Part shown: positions 1 to 12,284 of the stretch, piece after piece | Layout: the number at the start of each line of letters is the position of its first letter | Numbering within the stretch: the stretch's first letter is position 1 | Source: Viscum album | Taxonomy: Eukaryota; Streptophyta; Magnoliopsida; Santalales; Viscaceae | Assembly: GCA_963277665.1 (NCBI GenBank) | Contig: OY728125.1 | Coordinates: 1,718,222,889-1,718,286,888, forward strand | DNA length: 64,000 nt | Direction: 5' to 3' | Made by a program: the position numbers and the translations under genes | The notes under the pieces: generated by a model | The model's database searches: none | The model's input: the letters and a program-made list of their open reading frames with translations, nothing else | Told to the model about the DNA's origin: nothing

Positions 1-2248
1 ATTACATTTGTTTTATATATTTACTTGTTAATGTATTGTTTAAAAAATATGAATTTTTACATTTATTAAAATAAATTTATATTTTTTGAAAACTATTCAT
101 TATTTGAAAAAAATACAAGTTCACAAAGGGTCATTTAGGTACCAAAATATTTTTTTCACCTTTGGTTTATTTCATGAACGATTTTATGGTGTCATTTATA
201 GTCAATTATAAATCAAGAAAATTTGGTTGATCAATGAAATTTGTTTATAATTAATCTTTTCTTATTGTGACTTTTGATTTTTTGATCGCTAAATTATACT
301 ATTTTTTATATCATGGTATATTGAATTTTTTATACAAAAACCATCTTCAAGTTTATCATAATATTATTTTATATATTCATATAATAGATGGTTAAGATAT
401 GATGGTTTTGAGCAAGTGGAAGAATAATTTAATGAGGAATTGGAGGATTTTAAATTTACAATATTTCTGACTATGACTTTAGGAATGAGACACATAGAAC
501 CTGTATAGCTTAAAATTCATTAGGAGAGAGAACAAAATCATTCAATTCATCTTAAAATCTAGATATATTTCCTAGCTTTATACATGTTTACCATTGTCTT
601 ATTTTTTTTATCAAGTGTTATTTTTTTATATATGAATTGTTACTTATCTCCTGAAGAATATCACTTCCTTTTCAATTTGATAATCTATTTTTGTAATGTT
701 TGTAATATTACATTCTCCAAAAAATTAGTCTCTTAATATTGTTGGATAGATAATAAATTTATCACTCTTGAAAGATATGAAATTATTTTTGTTAATATAT
801 ATTATCTTTTTATCCATGACTTCACTTCCTTCATTATAATATTCAATTAAAATGTCATCCCATATATCATTAGAGACTTGATAATCTCCTCACCATTAAT
901 TTTAATTCGGTAATTTTCTACAATATTTTTATTCATAATGGTACAAAATTACATAGTGAAAACCAAGTGATTGTATTCAAAATATTTGTACGTAAAAACA
1001 TCAGTAATACACATTAAACCATTTCAAATTTCTACAATTCATGTAAAAATTTCTGAAATTTATTCATTTAGAAATATAAAATAAATATTTCATAATCATG
1101 CATATCACAATAAATCCTAGTATTAATGACATTATTTTATCCTGAATTTTTTAAATATAGAAATATCAATTTTCTATTAGGTTTTACAAGTACAAATATG
1201 ATTAATAAAATTACTATATATACCACGATATAAATCATTCATATCACTATTACATTCATTAGAAGAATCTATGTCATCTAGAGTCTATTTATTATTAGAT
1301 TATTTAGAATTTTTAAATAAATACATATTAATTTTCCAATAATGTTATCTTATAGTATCATAATATTCTGGAATATGAGTTTTATAATAATTATAGTATG
1401 GGCCATTACATAATGTTGAAAACACCATGAATTTCCATTGGGCCTGATATACATACTTGAAAAATATACCTTTTATTAAAATATTAAAATTTGAAATTGA
1501 TTTGGATTTTTTTAAATTAAAAATAATTTTTAAAACAATTTAATATTGAGAAATAACCAACTACTTCCATTCAAACCAAATATTGGGTAGAGATAAGATG
1601 GAAATAATGGGGGTTAATTTCATTTTATAATCAATTTTAAAAATATATAAATTACATTTTTTTCGTAATGAAATAATTAGAATTATTAATAGTGAAATAT
1701 AATTAATGTGAGAATATTATACATTATTAAATTTCTCATTTCATTAAAAAAACTACAGAGTTGAACCAGAAGAAAATGGTAACAGAGTTTGGTAATATCT
1801 CAATAATTATCTTCTATCACTCATACCCTCCAGAATAATTGATTGAAATATATTTATAAAATGGTTTTAACAAAATAAAATGAAGAAAATGATAATGTTA
1901 CAAAACCCTTGGTTTTAATGAAAACCAAAATCCAAGAATACCCTTCGATTCCAAAAAAAACCATGGACTAAGATCTCTAAAAATATAAGTGGTGATCACC
2001 TAATGATGAATATGATGATGTTGAAGGGTTTTTTAAAAACATTAAAAAGAATTAAAAATTCAATCTATATAATTTAGGAAAAGTTTGAAGATGTCTAGAC
2101 TTTACTAAGAAAATTAGAAATTATATATATTATAATGTCGATAAAATCATATGGATTGGTGTTTTGGACAATTATTTTCCATGAAAATTTTGAGAATTAA
2201 AAGAATCATAGAGATAACAACTAAAATAATGTAGTCGATCCATTACTA
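1..2248. other. AT-rich left flank, no gene seen
   Basis: This stretch is very AT-rich with short homopolymer runs and no reading frame of note. I saw no retrotransposon motif, tRNA-like fold or repeat shared with the rest of the window. Because LTR D just downstream reads left to right and is followed by a primer-binding-site-like sequence at its far end (52473), this stretch should be the DNA that flanked the original D insertion, or a still older decayed repeat. Confidence 0.5.
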
Positions 2249-2452
2249 TGACACCCCTTTATTTTATATTATGTTTTTATTTTAAAAGAAAATTAATCTA
2301 TTCGGTAGATTGTGTTTCAATGAATGAAAATATATAGCTAACTCTATAATAATTTTTTATCGTGGCTATTATAACTTAGGCCTTAAATATGATGGAATGA
2401 ATAGTTTTAGCAACATTATGAAATTTATAATTTTCCAAATAACATTTAATGT
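2249..2452 (+). repeat. LTR D, segment 1 of 3 (probable 5' end)
   Basis: The sequence at 2249 (TGACACCCC followed by TTTATTTTATATTATG) resembles the start of LTR B at 41207 (TGTAACACCCC followed by GGGATTTTATG). It ends exactly where the Tat/Ogre element begins, and its last five bases (aatgt) nearly match the five bases after that element (aatat). I infer that this is the first ~200 bp of an LTR that continues at 26313. The start position is the weakest part of the call: in element E the TATA box lies only ~830 bp from the LTR start, which would place the D start close to 26313 instead. Confidence 0.4.
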
Positions 2453-2560
2453 TGTTGAAACAACATTAGAATACAAAAAAACTATGAAGATGGCCATGGA
2501 TATTTAAAAATACCATGGCGAGGTTCTAAGAATTCAATGGAATGCCAAACCCTCCAAAGG

Positions 2561-2626
2561 GCTGTGCGAAAAAACCACAAGACAGACCAACATGACAGAC
2601 CTACATGGAACACCAATGTGAAAACC
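2561..2626 (+). repeat. 13-bp tandem array in U3 of LTR1 (degenerate)
   Basis: Units start at 2587, 2600 and 2613, exactly 13 bp apart (ccaacatgacaga, cctacatggaaca, ccaatgtgaaaac). Weaker units lie upstream. The array lies ~80 bp before the TATA box and matches the clearer array at 23940-24004 in LTR2. Confidence 0.7.
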
Positions 2627-2707
2627 TAATTTTTATACCTTTGTGAGAAGGAACTACGTTGAGGACCTTTTCAGACAAAGTATCTTCAACCATGACCCAT
2701 CCATGAC

Positions 2708-2715
2708 TATAAATA
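2708..2715 (+). promoter_or_regulatory. TATA box of LTR1
   Basis: TATAAATA lies 255 bp from the LTR start. The partner in LTR2 is TATAAATA at 24074, 242 bp from its start. The conserved spacing and the following pyrimidine-rich stretch fit a Pol II LTR promoter. Confidence 0.7.
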
Positions 2716-2940
2716 ACCCCACTGGTCTCCCCATTTCAATGATTAAAATTGTTCGAAGATGCCCTGAAGCTCCCATTGCATAGCACTATCACCCAGATAC
2801 CTCTAATTGTCTCAGGTAGCTCTCTAATACACGAGAAATGATATAATTAAATTGGATTTGCATATTTTGAATATCTTTCAAAAAACATTACTTAGGTTTG
2901 GTTACCCGATGAGAAATATATTCTTCAGTCATCATAAAAA

Positions 2941-3031
2941 CCTGTGTGGTACACATGCGCGACACATCTGTGTTGTATACCTAAGCGGTACACCTACACG
3001 GTGCAACAACGTCAGGTACCTACATGGTAGA
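2941..3031 (+). repeat. 13-bp tandem array downstream of the LTR1 promoter, 7 units
   Basis: Seven consecutive 13-bp units begin at 2941: cctgtgtggtaca, catgcgcgacaca, tctgtgttgtata, cctaagcggtaca, cctacacggtgca, acaacgtcaggta, cctacatggtaga. The rough consensus is CCTACGYGGTACA, with a CpG near the middle. LTR2 has the same array with nine units at 24306-24422. Confidence 0.88.
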
Positions 3032-4914
3032 GCATTTAATATTTCATACATACCAAATTAAGTACACTATATAAATCCATTCATGGTAGGGTATCTTCTT
3101 CCATGGATTCTTTATCTAAAGGGGACTAAGTTGAAGCCTCCAAAAAAACATCCTGACTTATCAATCCTTTTAGAATGACACGTTAGTGTGTCTCCTATTT
3201 CAGTTTGTATATCCACAGTTAGAGGTTTCCCAGATTTGTTTCACAATGGGGTTGGGATTAATGCAGCGTTTGGGGGTTTGTATATCCATAGTCACATAGA
3301 CCATTATCTCAGGAATAATGATGGGAAGTTCATGGTTCTGAGAATTAGGGTTTAGGTCTCGACCTCTCCCTTCTCAAAGAGACAGAACCTCAAATCTCTA
3401 GTGGGGAAGGTAAAGTTCACACTTTCTTTTCCATACAAGAATAGGAGAAGTATCCATCCCCTACCATGAATAATTTTAGGGAATACATCATAGTGTAAGA
3501 ACCTAACCTTCCTATTTACTTTCTTTCATTGGACCCTAGTCCTATGTAAAGTTAATAGATGTAGGGCTCGTTGCCTCGCCCTCTTCCCTAGTCACCTCAT
3601 CCTTGTCCACCCAAGACGACGTAGGTGTGCCATCTTCCACCAGATAATTGGGAAAGGTGTGTTTCATTGTTTAATCTTTAACATCCTCTTGTTTCCTACA
3701 CAAAGAAAGACTCACGTGGGTCAGAGATTCGTGATGATTACAACATGTGCACAAAAACCATGGTGAATGAACTATGAGAACTCTAATTCCTATTCAACCT
3801 AGGATATATAGGAAGCCTTTATAGGCCTCGAGATCACTAGATATCCTATTCAAGAATCCAACCCTAATTTCCTTAATCTGAGAATCCTCCTTAGGAATAA
3901 TCCTTAAATTAAACCCCCCCAAAGTTAAAGGAATCATTTTCAATAAGTCATCCCAAACTCATTTCTCTCAAAGGACTGGACTCCCATATGATATTCATCG
4001 AACTACATGGGATTTGATTCCTATTCACATGGGATACATAAGAATCCTTATTGTGGTTCAAACCCAATACCTTAAATCAACCATTTTTTCCATTGGTCAT
4101 ATTCCCAACATGGTCTAATCTATCTTGGAAACACATTTTATTTTCTATGTTCATTTGGATATTTTGGAATAAGTCCTACACCAAACTCTGACTAAGAACC
4201 TTTCTCATAGATTTCCATACCACAAGACATTAAACTATATAGACATGTCCTTATAACATAACCTTAAAAGGTGTGATGTATCACATTGAGCGGAAATGAA
4301 CTACAAAAGCACTAATTCCTTTCACAAGGATACATAGGTGACCCATTTCATGGGTACGATCCAAATATCAAAACAAATCATTGCCTCCCTGAATGAAAAT
4401 AAATTCATGAGGTCCCTGCTAAGTGGCATAAAAACCAGTATAATCCTAAATATGTTTAAAAGAATTTCTAAAAAGTATATGAGAGGATACCATTGATTGA
4501 GAATCTTCAATACATACGGATATCTCCATTAATGAAGACCCTCGAATACATAGAGATGATTCTAATTTTTACATGTGTTAATATGTGATTTCAAATTCCA
4601 AGGGTAACATATGTTATACATGGTGAATTAAAAAATATTCATGAAAATATATTAAATTTTTATAGAGAGTCCCAGAGTAGACAATAATTCCCCCCCAAAA
4701 GGGTGTGATGAATCTGATCTCCCATCCTCTAGAAAAATGCATGTTCCTATGTATCATAAAGTTCAAACGTAATGAATATATGCCTTTAGAAAGAAGTTCC
4801 CCATTGGATAAAGAACTATTTTATGTTTCCAGTTCCATGAAAAAATTCAATGGAAACATCCTATATGTAGTGATTTTTAAATCATGAAGACACATTTCAA
4901 GGAACTATGAAACA

Positions 4915-6408
4915 AAAATGTTGAACCTGATGTGAATCCTAAGCCAAGTTAATAATATTACCTACCTATCACGCCACTATAAATCGATAATGGAAGGCTA
5001 GAAGAAGTAATTATACACACATGTATCAATCTAAAAGATGTCTCTTTAATGGATTTTATTGTTATTTACTAGTTTTCCTCACAACTCCATTTAGTCCAAA
5101 AAAGGATTTCTTCATGATGACATTTGGGAAGTCTCCGACCACTGCTTTGGCTGGATTCTCATCCACAGGAAGGACACTATCACCAACCCTGCAACTTCAA
5201 AACTATGTCTCCAATGTGTTGGGAAAGGAGTATCAATAGAAAGGTACAATCCCAAATTTGTAGGCTTCTCTTGAGGCCCTCCGGGTCAATAAAAATCCTT
5301 GATCATCCATCCCACAACGATCGATGATAATGAAGAAGATAGTTCCAACAACTGTTTTCAACCGTTTATGGACCTTTTCCCTGACACACAACAACTAGTC
5401 TCTCAGATACTATAGAAAGGTAGATCAAGAGGTCCCTCAGGTCCTCTATTCAAATTTGCAGGAGTCCCTCATAAGATCTCCCACCAATAATCACTGCCAG
5501 TAGAATTTTGCGGTAGTGAACCCCCAACATAATGGGGGTGTTGCCTCTGGATATTCAACCCAGGTCTCTGAAATTTGGGCATGATAGAAGAACCTATGTA
5601 GACATATTCTGGTCAATAGGGAGTATTTTCATACCTCTTTACCCTCTATAGAAGTCCATCAACTTAACTTGATGGTGAACAACAAGCAGTTACATACACC
5701 CGTCTAACCTAATTTTGTTGTCCTGTAGATTCGTTTGGAAGAAACCAACCAATCCAACCAGATAAATCTGGTGGAGTACTCAGAACATGCATATACCCCT
5801 ACATACATGTTATCATCTAGTTAGCTGACTCGTTTGACTAAATTTAAATAATCCCGCCAGTCCAATGTGGTGGAAACTAGTAAATAGGAACATACACCAA
5901 CATTCAATCCCAATTTTTGCTAGCAGTCTCGTCTGCCTATATTAAAGGATGTCTATCAACCATACTTGACGGGAAATATATTGTCGGCATATACACTGGC
6001 CAGTGTTAATAAATCTTTCCAACATTATTTTTTGTTAGCACCAAGAGAAGTCAATCAGAATGCTCCAACGAAAAATCTATGGTTACCTAACTCTCTGCCC
6101 CTATACATGAGTATAGTCAATAACCATCGATGGGAAAAGGAGGGCAAGAGTAGGAACATACACCTAATCCAAATAGAAAATTGACGTATATTCCCATTCT
6201 GGCTGCTGACATCCCCTAAAATTTCTTATCAATGGTGAAAGGGAAAATAATTCCTACCCATATTCTAAGAGTATGCTAGGATATTAAAACAACTACTATA
6301 GTAGTTCCAGGGGAAGAGAGACAAACATTTTTCCCCACGCATGGGATAACACATCCCAATGCCATCCCGGACAAGATACAAACCTTGTTTCTAGTCTAGG
6401 AGGGTCAT
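4915..6408 (+). other. Leader region of the Tat/Ogre element
   Basis: This lies between LTR1 and the first recognisable reading frame. It is less AT-rich than the flanks. Short open stretches occur in two overlapping frames at 5021-5327 but show no domain I recognise. It contains a 99-bp degenerate tandem repeat (5690-5990). Long leaders upstream of gag are usual for Ogre-type elements. Confidence 0.55.
5690..5990 (+). repeat. 99-bp degenerate tandem repeat, about 3 units
   Basis: Anchor words recur at exactly 99 bp: tcgtttg at 5731, tcgtttg at 5830 and tcgtctg at 5929. A second anchor, gtgg followed by a purine-rich word and 'gaacat', starts at 5771 and 5870. Between anchors the units are strongly diverged, so this is an old tandem array in the leader. 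Confidence 0.6.
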
Positions 6409-7050
6409 TTGGAATACCCCCCCACATCATACGGACAACAAGATCAGGAACATATACCCTTTCCAATAGGTGGTTATCGGTCTGTTCCGGTATCCAATCC
6501 AAGACATGCACATACACCATCCCATGATAATAACTTCTCCAAGAAGGTGGTCCCATATATGATTAAGATAACATCCAATAAGAATCCTCCTCAAACACAG
6601 TATGAAAATCAAAATTCAAGCTACAATTTGGGACATCTTAATGCTTGAGTTCTTGAATACCTCAGACATTTATCTTCTGCAGATCAAGATCATAAAATCT
6701 CAATACAAAATTATGTGAGTAGTAGAAGTAATTATATAGTTCCCCATCGAACACTTCATCATGAAGGATTTCTTCATGAATCTTTGGTCAATCCAGAGAA
6801 CCTATCTCAGGATGAGATCCACGAAAACCCTCTATTTGGCCAGAAGACAAAGGAGCAAAAGGATTTAACCCTTTTTGTAATCCAACATGGTGGTCCTCCC
6901 CATGATGTCATTCACTACAAAATTCTACTTTGTAGTAGTATTTCGCATTGTCAATATAATTATATAATTGATAATGTAGCGATGAGAAATCCCTATTATC
7001 TTGAGGTACTTACAAAAAAAGTCCAATCATGTCTGATACCTTATAATTGA
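6409..7050 (+). pseudogene. Unassigned ORF upstream of gag (ORF1-like)
   Basis: One reading frame runs from 6409 to 7050 (213 codons) with a single internal stop (TGA at 6646) and no frameshift. The product is polar and rich in Q, N, S and H (for example SYGQQDQEHIPF and HGGPPHDVIHYK). I see no membrane segment or catalytic motif. It lies ~2 kb before the gag core, where Ogre elements carry an extra ORF1 of unknown function. It may be that ORF1 or an N-terminal extension of gag. The start is uncertain, since the preceding sequence is also decayed. Confidence 0.45.
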
Positions 7051-8966
7051 TAGGTTAAATACTTTTTCTATAAGAAGAAATATTAAGAGAACAATCATTC
7101 TCTGATCCCCCCATGGGTCATTTAACTTCCAATACATAGCCTCCACATTGGTCAAACCATGTAGAGGAACCTCTACTGAATGATGTTGAAGACATGTTAA
7201 ACATGAGATAACAATTGGATAAAGGAGAAATACCAGTCACGTTCCAGCCTTTGGAAAATTCTCAATAAAACATTTCACAATTGATTGTAGAAGATTACAT
7301 TCATGATATCCGCCTCGACCTAAGGAATACTCTTCATCATTTGAAAACCAAAGTATTACTGTATAATGAATATAAAAATCATATAAATGTAATAGAGGGG
7401 TGGAAACGCCCAATTGACTTGGCATATATCTCGGTTTACGTACATTAATATGTTGGAAAACAGTAGAGAACCCTTCAGCGTACATGACTCAATGCTCAAA
7501 AGTGGCTACACTAGATAATTTCCGTATACACATCTGGTGATCGTATTAGAGGATGGAGGGTACATGGAGCCTTGCATTTCACTACACTCCAAAATCAACA
7601 AAGCCTGCCAAAAGTGGTCTCATGCTATGTTATTTTACACGGCTTCCTACAATCAACAAATTTTATATTTAATCAAATTTACTCTCTAGAACAAGCCTCA
7701 ACTAGCTCTCATTAGAGTAATGACCCTAGAAGACAAGTTGTTGAGTTACTTTTACATCAAGAATATGAGAATCTTGAGCTGGCCTACCGATTAGAGGATG
7801 TTAGCCATTGGATAACACAAATTTATAAAATAGAACAATGATCATCCAAAATTGGTTATTTGAGTAGTTATTGGATAATGCATCACGCTAATGTTTGAAC
7901 AAATATTCCCTAAATCTGAAGAGAAACTATGTGAATCTTTGCCAAAGCAGTTCAAGAACTGCCCCATCTTGTTGGGTGAAGATCATTTAATTAAAACATC
8001 AAGTTCATGAAATAATGATCAATGGTTTGAAGAAGAAGAACAGGAATAGCCCCAGCCTATAGGGCTGTGGATTTTTCACATCTACAATACACTCCACAAT
8101 GGAAGTTGGTTTTCTCTCGATTGGGGAAGAAGACACAAAGAGATTGCACAACTGAACTATCTAATGATTCCCTTCGGGATACTTTGTGATAAACAGTGCT
8201 CAGGGATTCATTATAAAAGGTAACAGAGTCTCATGGATGATATAGAGGGAGACAATCTCACATAGTTATTGACAAAATTACATCAATGCATTATGCGTCA
8301 ATAAATGTCATTAAAACCATTCCACAAGATCCTCCAAAAAAGGGTCCAGTTGAAGAGAATCGGAATTGGAAGTTCTTATTCATAATACGGTACACCCTAA
8401 ATCAAATGAAGAAGGTGTATGTATCCAAAACCAGAGGCTTTATAAGAATCCATGTATTCCTTCAAATAAACAACTCCCACACCTCCGAAAGGCATCTAAC
8501 AAGACTAAAGGTAAAAGTCGTATTACATCTCACTTTTCCATAGGATAAGGTAAATCTATTTCTCTTAATTAAATATTTTCATTGTAATAAGAGGTTATTA
8601 AGGAGTTGAAAAGACTCAATATAGAATCACATCAAAGAAAACATAATGCAAGATGTAATCCACATGTAGATCCCCAACTTGCACATCTTGTAGGAGCTCC
8701 TCATCAAAGATGATGAGTGGTAACTACTGACCCAAATAATTAATTATCTCCATTAGGTAAACAACCATGATAGGATCAAACACATCCTAATAAGAATGTT
8801 ACCATGGGATATCCAACGAAAATACCAGCACCGTCACTAGTGGGTTTTTCTTATCATTGCACCAGCTCAAGCTCCAGTCGTTGTACCTTAAAATGTTCCA
8901 ACTCATTCACATATTCCTAAAATTCTTATGAACAAAATGGATTCAATAAAAACATAATATGAATCT
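7051..8966 (+). other. Decayed region between the ORF1-like frame and gag
   Basis: Short coding-looking pieces survive, such as RQVVELLLHQEYENLELAYR near 7730-7790 (polar, helix-like), separated by stops and frame changes. No domain is recognisable. It is probably the rest of the upstream ORF and the N-terminal part of gag. Confidence 0.4.
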
Positions 8967-9560
8967 ATGGAGGAACGAAGTGTGCCAGTTTTGGCGAAAA
9001 AGAAATATTACCCTGAGTGGGTGGACATGATTTCTCCACCACAAAATTCTATGAATAATACATTTCAAATATTTAATAGTTCAGTAGATATGGAACAACA
9101 TTTAACAAATTTCATTTCTCATTGTGATCATATGATGGGAACTCTTCCAAAAAAAAGAAATATTAATTCATAGTTGTTTTCGGCAGTCATTATAATGACC
9201 GGCTTTTGTATGGTATACACCTTTGTAATCCCAATAAATTACCGGAATGGAAGATCTCTGTATGAAATTCCTTCTCCAATTTACCTCATTGCTACCAAAG
9301 ACAATAGTTTTTTACCTTAAAATTTGAAAAAAGGAGTATGAAAGAGTTTCATATTTCATTGCTCAATGGACAGGATTAACATCTTCTTTATATCTCGTAC
9401 TCACTCAAGAAGAGTTGTTTCCAATTTCTGTGGAAAATCAGCATGATGAGTTACACACACCACTGATCCCTGTGAAATACACAAGAGGGTTTTGATACAT
9501 TACATCAATTTCAAAATAGTCAGAAGATTATATTATAGAAACTAAGGATAAAAATCATGT
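8967..9560 (+). pseudogene. gag: gag pseudogene (Retrotrans_gag-like core)
   Basis: The capsid-like core begins with YYPEWVDMISPP and continues with TFQIFNSSVDMEQHLTNFIS, matching the usual Ty3/gypsy layout in which a target 'F.G..D...H...F' motif precedes a helical core. Frame-linked pieces follow: KKEYERVSYFIAQW (about 9328) and then TQEELFPISVENQ (about 9400), corresponding to the 'F..RW......e.e' end of the capsid domain. At least one stop (9171) and further breaks are present. In a live element Gag would form the particle that packages element RNA. The boundaries are set by the first and last recognisable motifs, not by true start and stop codons. Confidence 0.65.
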
Positions 9561-11019
9561 AATTATATTAGCTTTGGGAGGGAGAATAGAGAATGTATTA
9601 GTTTCTACCATTAGACACAGGAAAGCACCTATACCTTCTTCTGATTCAATACATTCACGGTATATTAGGGCTATTCCTCGAGGTCGTTAGCCGTAATTTC
9701 TTCCTCATCAACCTAATTAAAGTGATCAAAGGTGGAAAAAGATTTAGGAATAAAAGACAAATGATTATTCCTTATCTAACAAAAAAGTTATTGGTTACAT
9801 CATCTCCGCTCTGAAGAACAATTTGGTTCACTTTACGAGGTTGAAGAAACTAAAAAAAGAAAGAGATGAAGATCTTATGAATTATTTCCTCTTTCACTAG
9901 ATGTTGGGGAATCCCATTCAGTAGTGTATTGTTTTTAAGTACCTCTTGTGAAAAATGGTAGTCTCTGGACAAGTGAAACATAAATGTTCATCAGCTCAAG
10001 TAGCATGTGTTTCTGCTACTAATCCAGATGGCGAAGGAAAATAAAAGGAATTTCAAAGTAAAAATGAGCAGAAATATGATGATTGGATGATCAGGAAAAT
10101 TAGAAACCAAACTCTTGTCATTCAATGAACATTTTTTAAACAAACTACTGTGTATTTCGCCACATGCTCCATAGAAAAACCATACTCACCAAAAGTAAAA
10201 TACTCAAAGAAGCAACATGATCAGAAAGAAAAATATAAATTAAAAGAAGATGCACTCATGTTAAGGTCAAGGTTTTCCTTTACCATGGATGATTTCGTGC
10301 CATATGCTTAAAAATCATGGGCACCACCCCTCCAAATGTCACAACAAGAACCAACCTGTCAGGAAGAATCTTCATCAGATGGAGAATTGATCTTTGGTTC
10401 CATCAACGTCACCCACTTAAGGGATCGTTATGCCAATGTTGATTATGATTATAATGAGCTGGAATTACTTGTACCTAATTGGGTAACCAGAGTATGAGGC
10501 AAAGGTAGAGGATAGGGGAGAACGTGGATATTCTAGAAGCCACTATTTTAACTCTACACCTACTCAAACCATATTTGTGGCAGAAACTCAGGGAAGATCT
10601 CCTTATCGGGCTCAAAAAGAACAAGAGGATTCTTCCACGCAAGACATGTTCGGTCCAGACATGATTATTTTGGAAGACCGATTGGATGTCATGCCATCTT
10701 CCTATCATCAAGTAAATAGACTTAATAAGACTAATATACCAAAGCTGTGATTATTTCCATCTCATGTTCTGACACAAGGTACATTTACATCAGAAGCATC
10801 AACATACAAGGCACCTATAAAACCACATCTCCATGCTAGGAAACACAGACACTTGGACCAAAATAAGCACATCATGAATCAGTTGTCCCATGTACTAGAC
10901 TATTTTTCAATTATGGATTCCCTAATTCTGTCAAAAGATATTTGATAAGAAAATTTTAAGGATTTGTTAAGTCCCCAATATTTTGAAACTGAGTTGATGT
11001 TGCTGAAGTTTATCAAATA
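9561..11019 (+). other. Degraded gag C-terminus to protease linker
   Basis: Fragments are readable but unassigned, for example SSSDGELIFGSINVTHL followed by an acidic stretch (NVDYDYNELE) around 10365-10470. I found no intact CCHC zinc knuckle. Stops and frame shifts are frequent. By position this held the end of gag and the spacer before protease. Confidence 0.4.
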
Positions 11020-11481
11020 GTGAATCATCCTATAGAATTCCATGCAGTCATCTCTTTTAGGGACGAATATGAAGATTATGTTTTACAAGAACATATTAGA
11101 CCCTTGTGTATATATAGAAAGGTCAATGAAAGGGACATCCGACGAGCCTTCATTTATAATGGCTTCGGAGTCAACCTCATTCCCATTCGTACACTTTTTC
11201 GATTGGACCTTAGTAAATCTAAATTATCTCATTCTTCTTTAATGTTTCTATGATATGAAAAGAATGATAAATATCCTCTGGGTGAGGTTACACTCAGAAC
11301 AAAATTTGGATATCAGGTATCTAATTCATATTTCATGGTTGTTCATTCAGAAACAACCTTCAACATTTTTCTTGGAAGGCCTTGGATACACCAATATGCG
11401 GCCATACCATCATCATTACACCAATGTCTAAAGTTATTTTTAAATGGGAAAGTCATGACATTGAATTGTGAAAAGTCTTGA
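11020..11481 (+). pseudogene. pro: Aspartic protease domain, Tat/Ogre type (pseudogene)
   Basis: A single frame of 154 codons runs from 11020 to the stop at 11479-11481, with only one internal stop (11251-11253). The N-terminal part has RRAFIYNGFGVNLIP, where the family has an Asp-x-Gly active-site loop (here Tyr-Asn-Gly, so the catalytic Asp appears lost). The C-terminal part has FNIFLGRPWIHQY and AAIPSSLHQCLKLF, a string typical of Tat/Ogre retropepsins. In a live element it cleaves the Gag-Pol polyprotein. It sits between gag and reverse transcriptase as expected. Confidence 0.88.
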
Positions 11482-12284
11482 TTTAAAACGTGTTAATATT
11501 AAGACATTGTTTCATAGTTTTATCACACAAATGGAACAAGGTCAATGGTAAATGACATAACTAGAGTTAATTCTCCGAATGGACTGGAAAAGATCCTACA
11601 AACCCATTCATACATTTGAGTATAGATTATCTGTTACCTATTAACAAAATTGAAATGGTAATCACAAATCTATGTTTTCATCCAGTATCTTCCATTCTTC
11701 TAATTACGGCGATCGACCCTCAAAAAATGGGATAAATTTTTTCATTTACCAAGCATTGATGGAGGCATATATGAGATTCCTTCAATTCATCCATTTAAGA
11801 ACAAAAAATTCTCTAACTCATTAATAAGTATAGAATAAGTTGTATCAATTCCATAGGGAGACAATTATGTTGATTCCCAATCAATCATCTCCTCTTTATG
11901 ACCCTAGAAAACCATTCATCGTCAGTAGGGTTAGAAATGGTTACCTATTCTTCTGGATGTTCATATATTGGCTCCACCCTTAACTTTGTATTTTTGGTTT
12001 CATCATCTACTATTCAGCTAGAAATAAAAGATGTAACACGTAATGAAGAAGAAGAGGAAGATATCAAGGGATCTCCTCTTGCATTTGAAGAAGGGGTCTC
12101 TACCACTGTGGATGAGCTATGAGAAATAATTCTGGGTACAAAAGAAGATCCATGCCCCACTCTAATTAGTGCGTCCATGACTTCTAAAGAGAAAGTGGTG
12201 TATACATAATTTTAAATGAAACATTGTGATATGATTTCATTGAATTATATAGAAATTCTAGGTCATAATCCTGATGTATCCACT
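11482..12284 (+). other. Protease to reverse transcriptase spacer with acidic frame
   Basis: A frame at 11898-12122 encodes a Ser-rich then strongly acidic segment (RNEEEEEDIKG) with no catalytic motif. The rest has no readable domain. Such linkers between protease and reverse transcriptase are common in Tat-lineage polyproteins; here it looks like part of the same decayed pol frame. Confidence 0.45.

Larger units (their letters stand above)
2453..4914 (+). repeat. 5' LTR (LTR1) of the Tat/Ogre element
   Basis: The LTR is 2462 bp long, starts TGTTGA and ends with CA at 4913-4914. It aligns along its whole length with 23832-26307; for example 3190-3290 and 24575-24690 share long runs around 'gaggtttccca'. 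It contains a TATA box at 2708 and 13-bp tandem arrays at about 2561-2626 and 2941-3031. No primer binding site complementary to a common tRNA is clear just after 4914. Confidence 0.88.
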
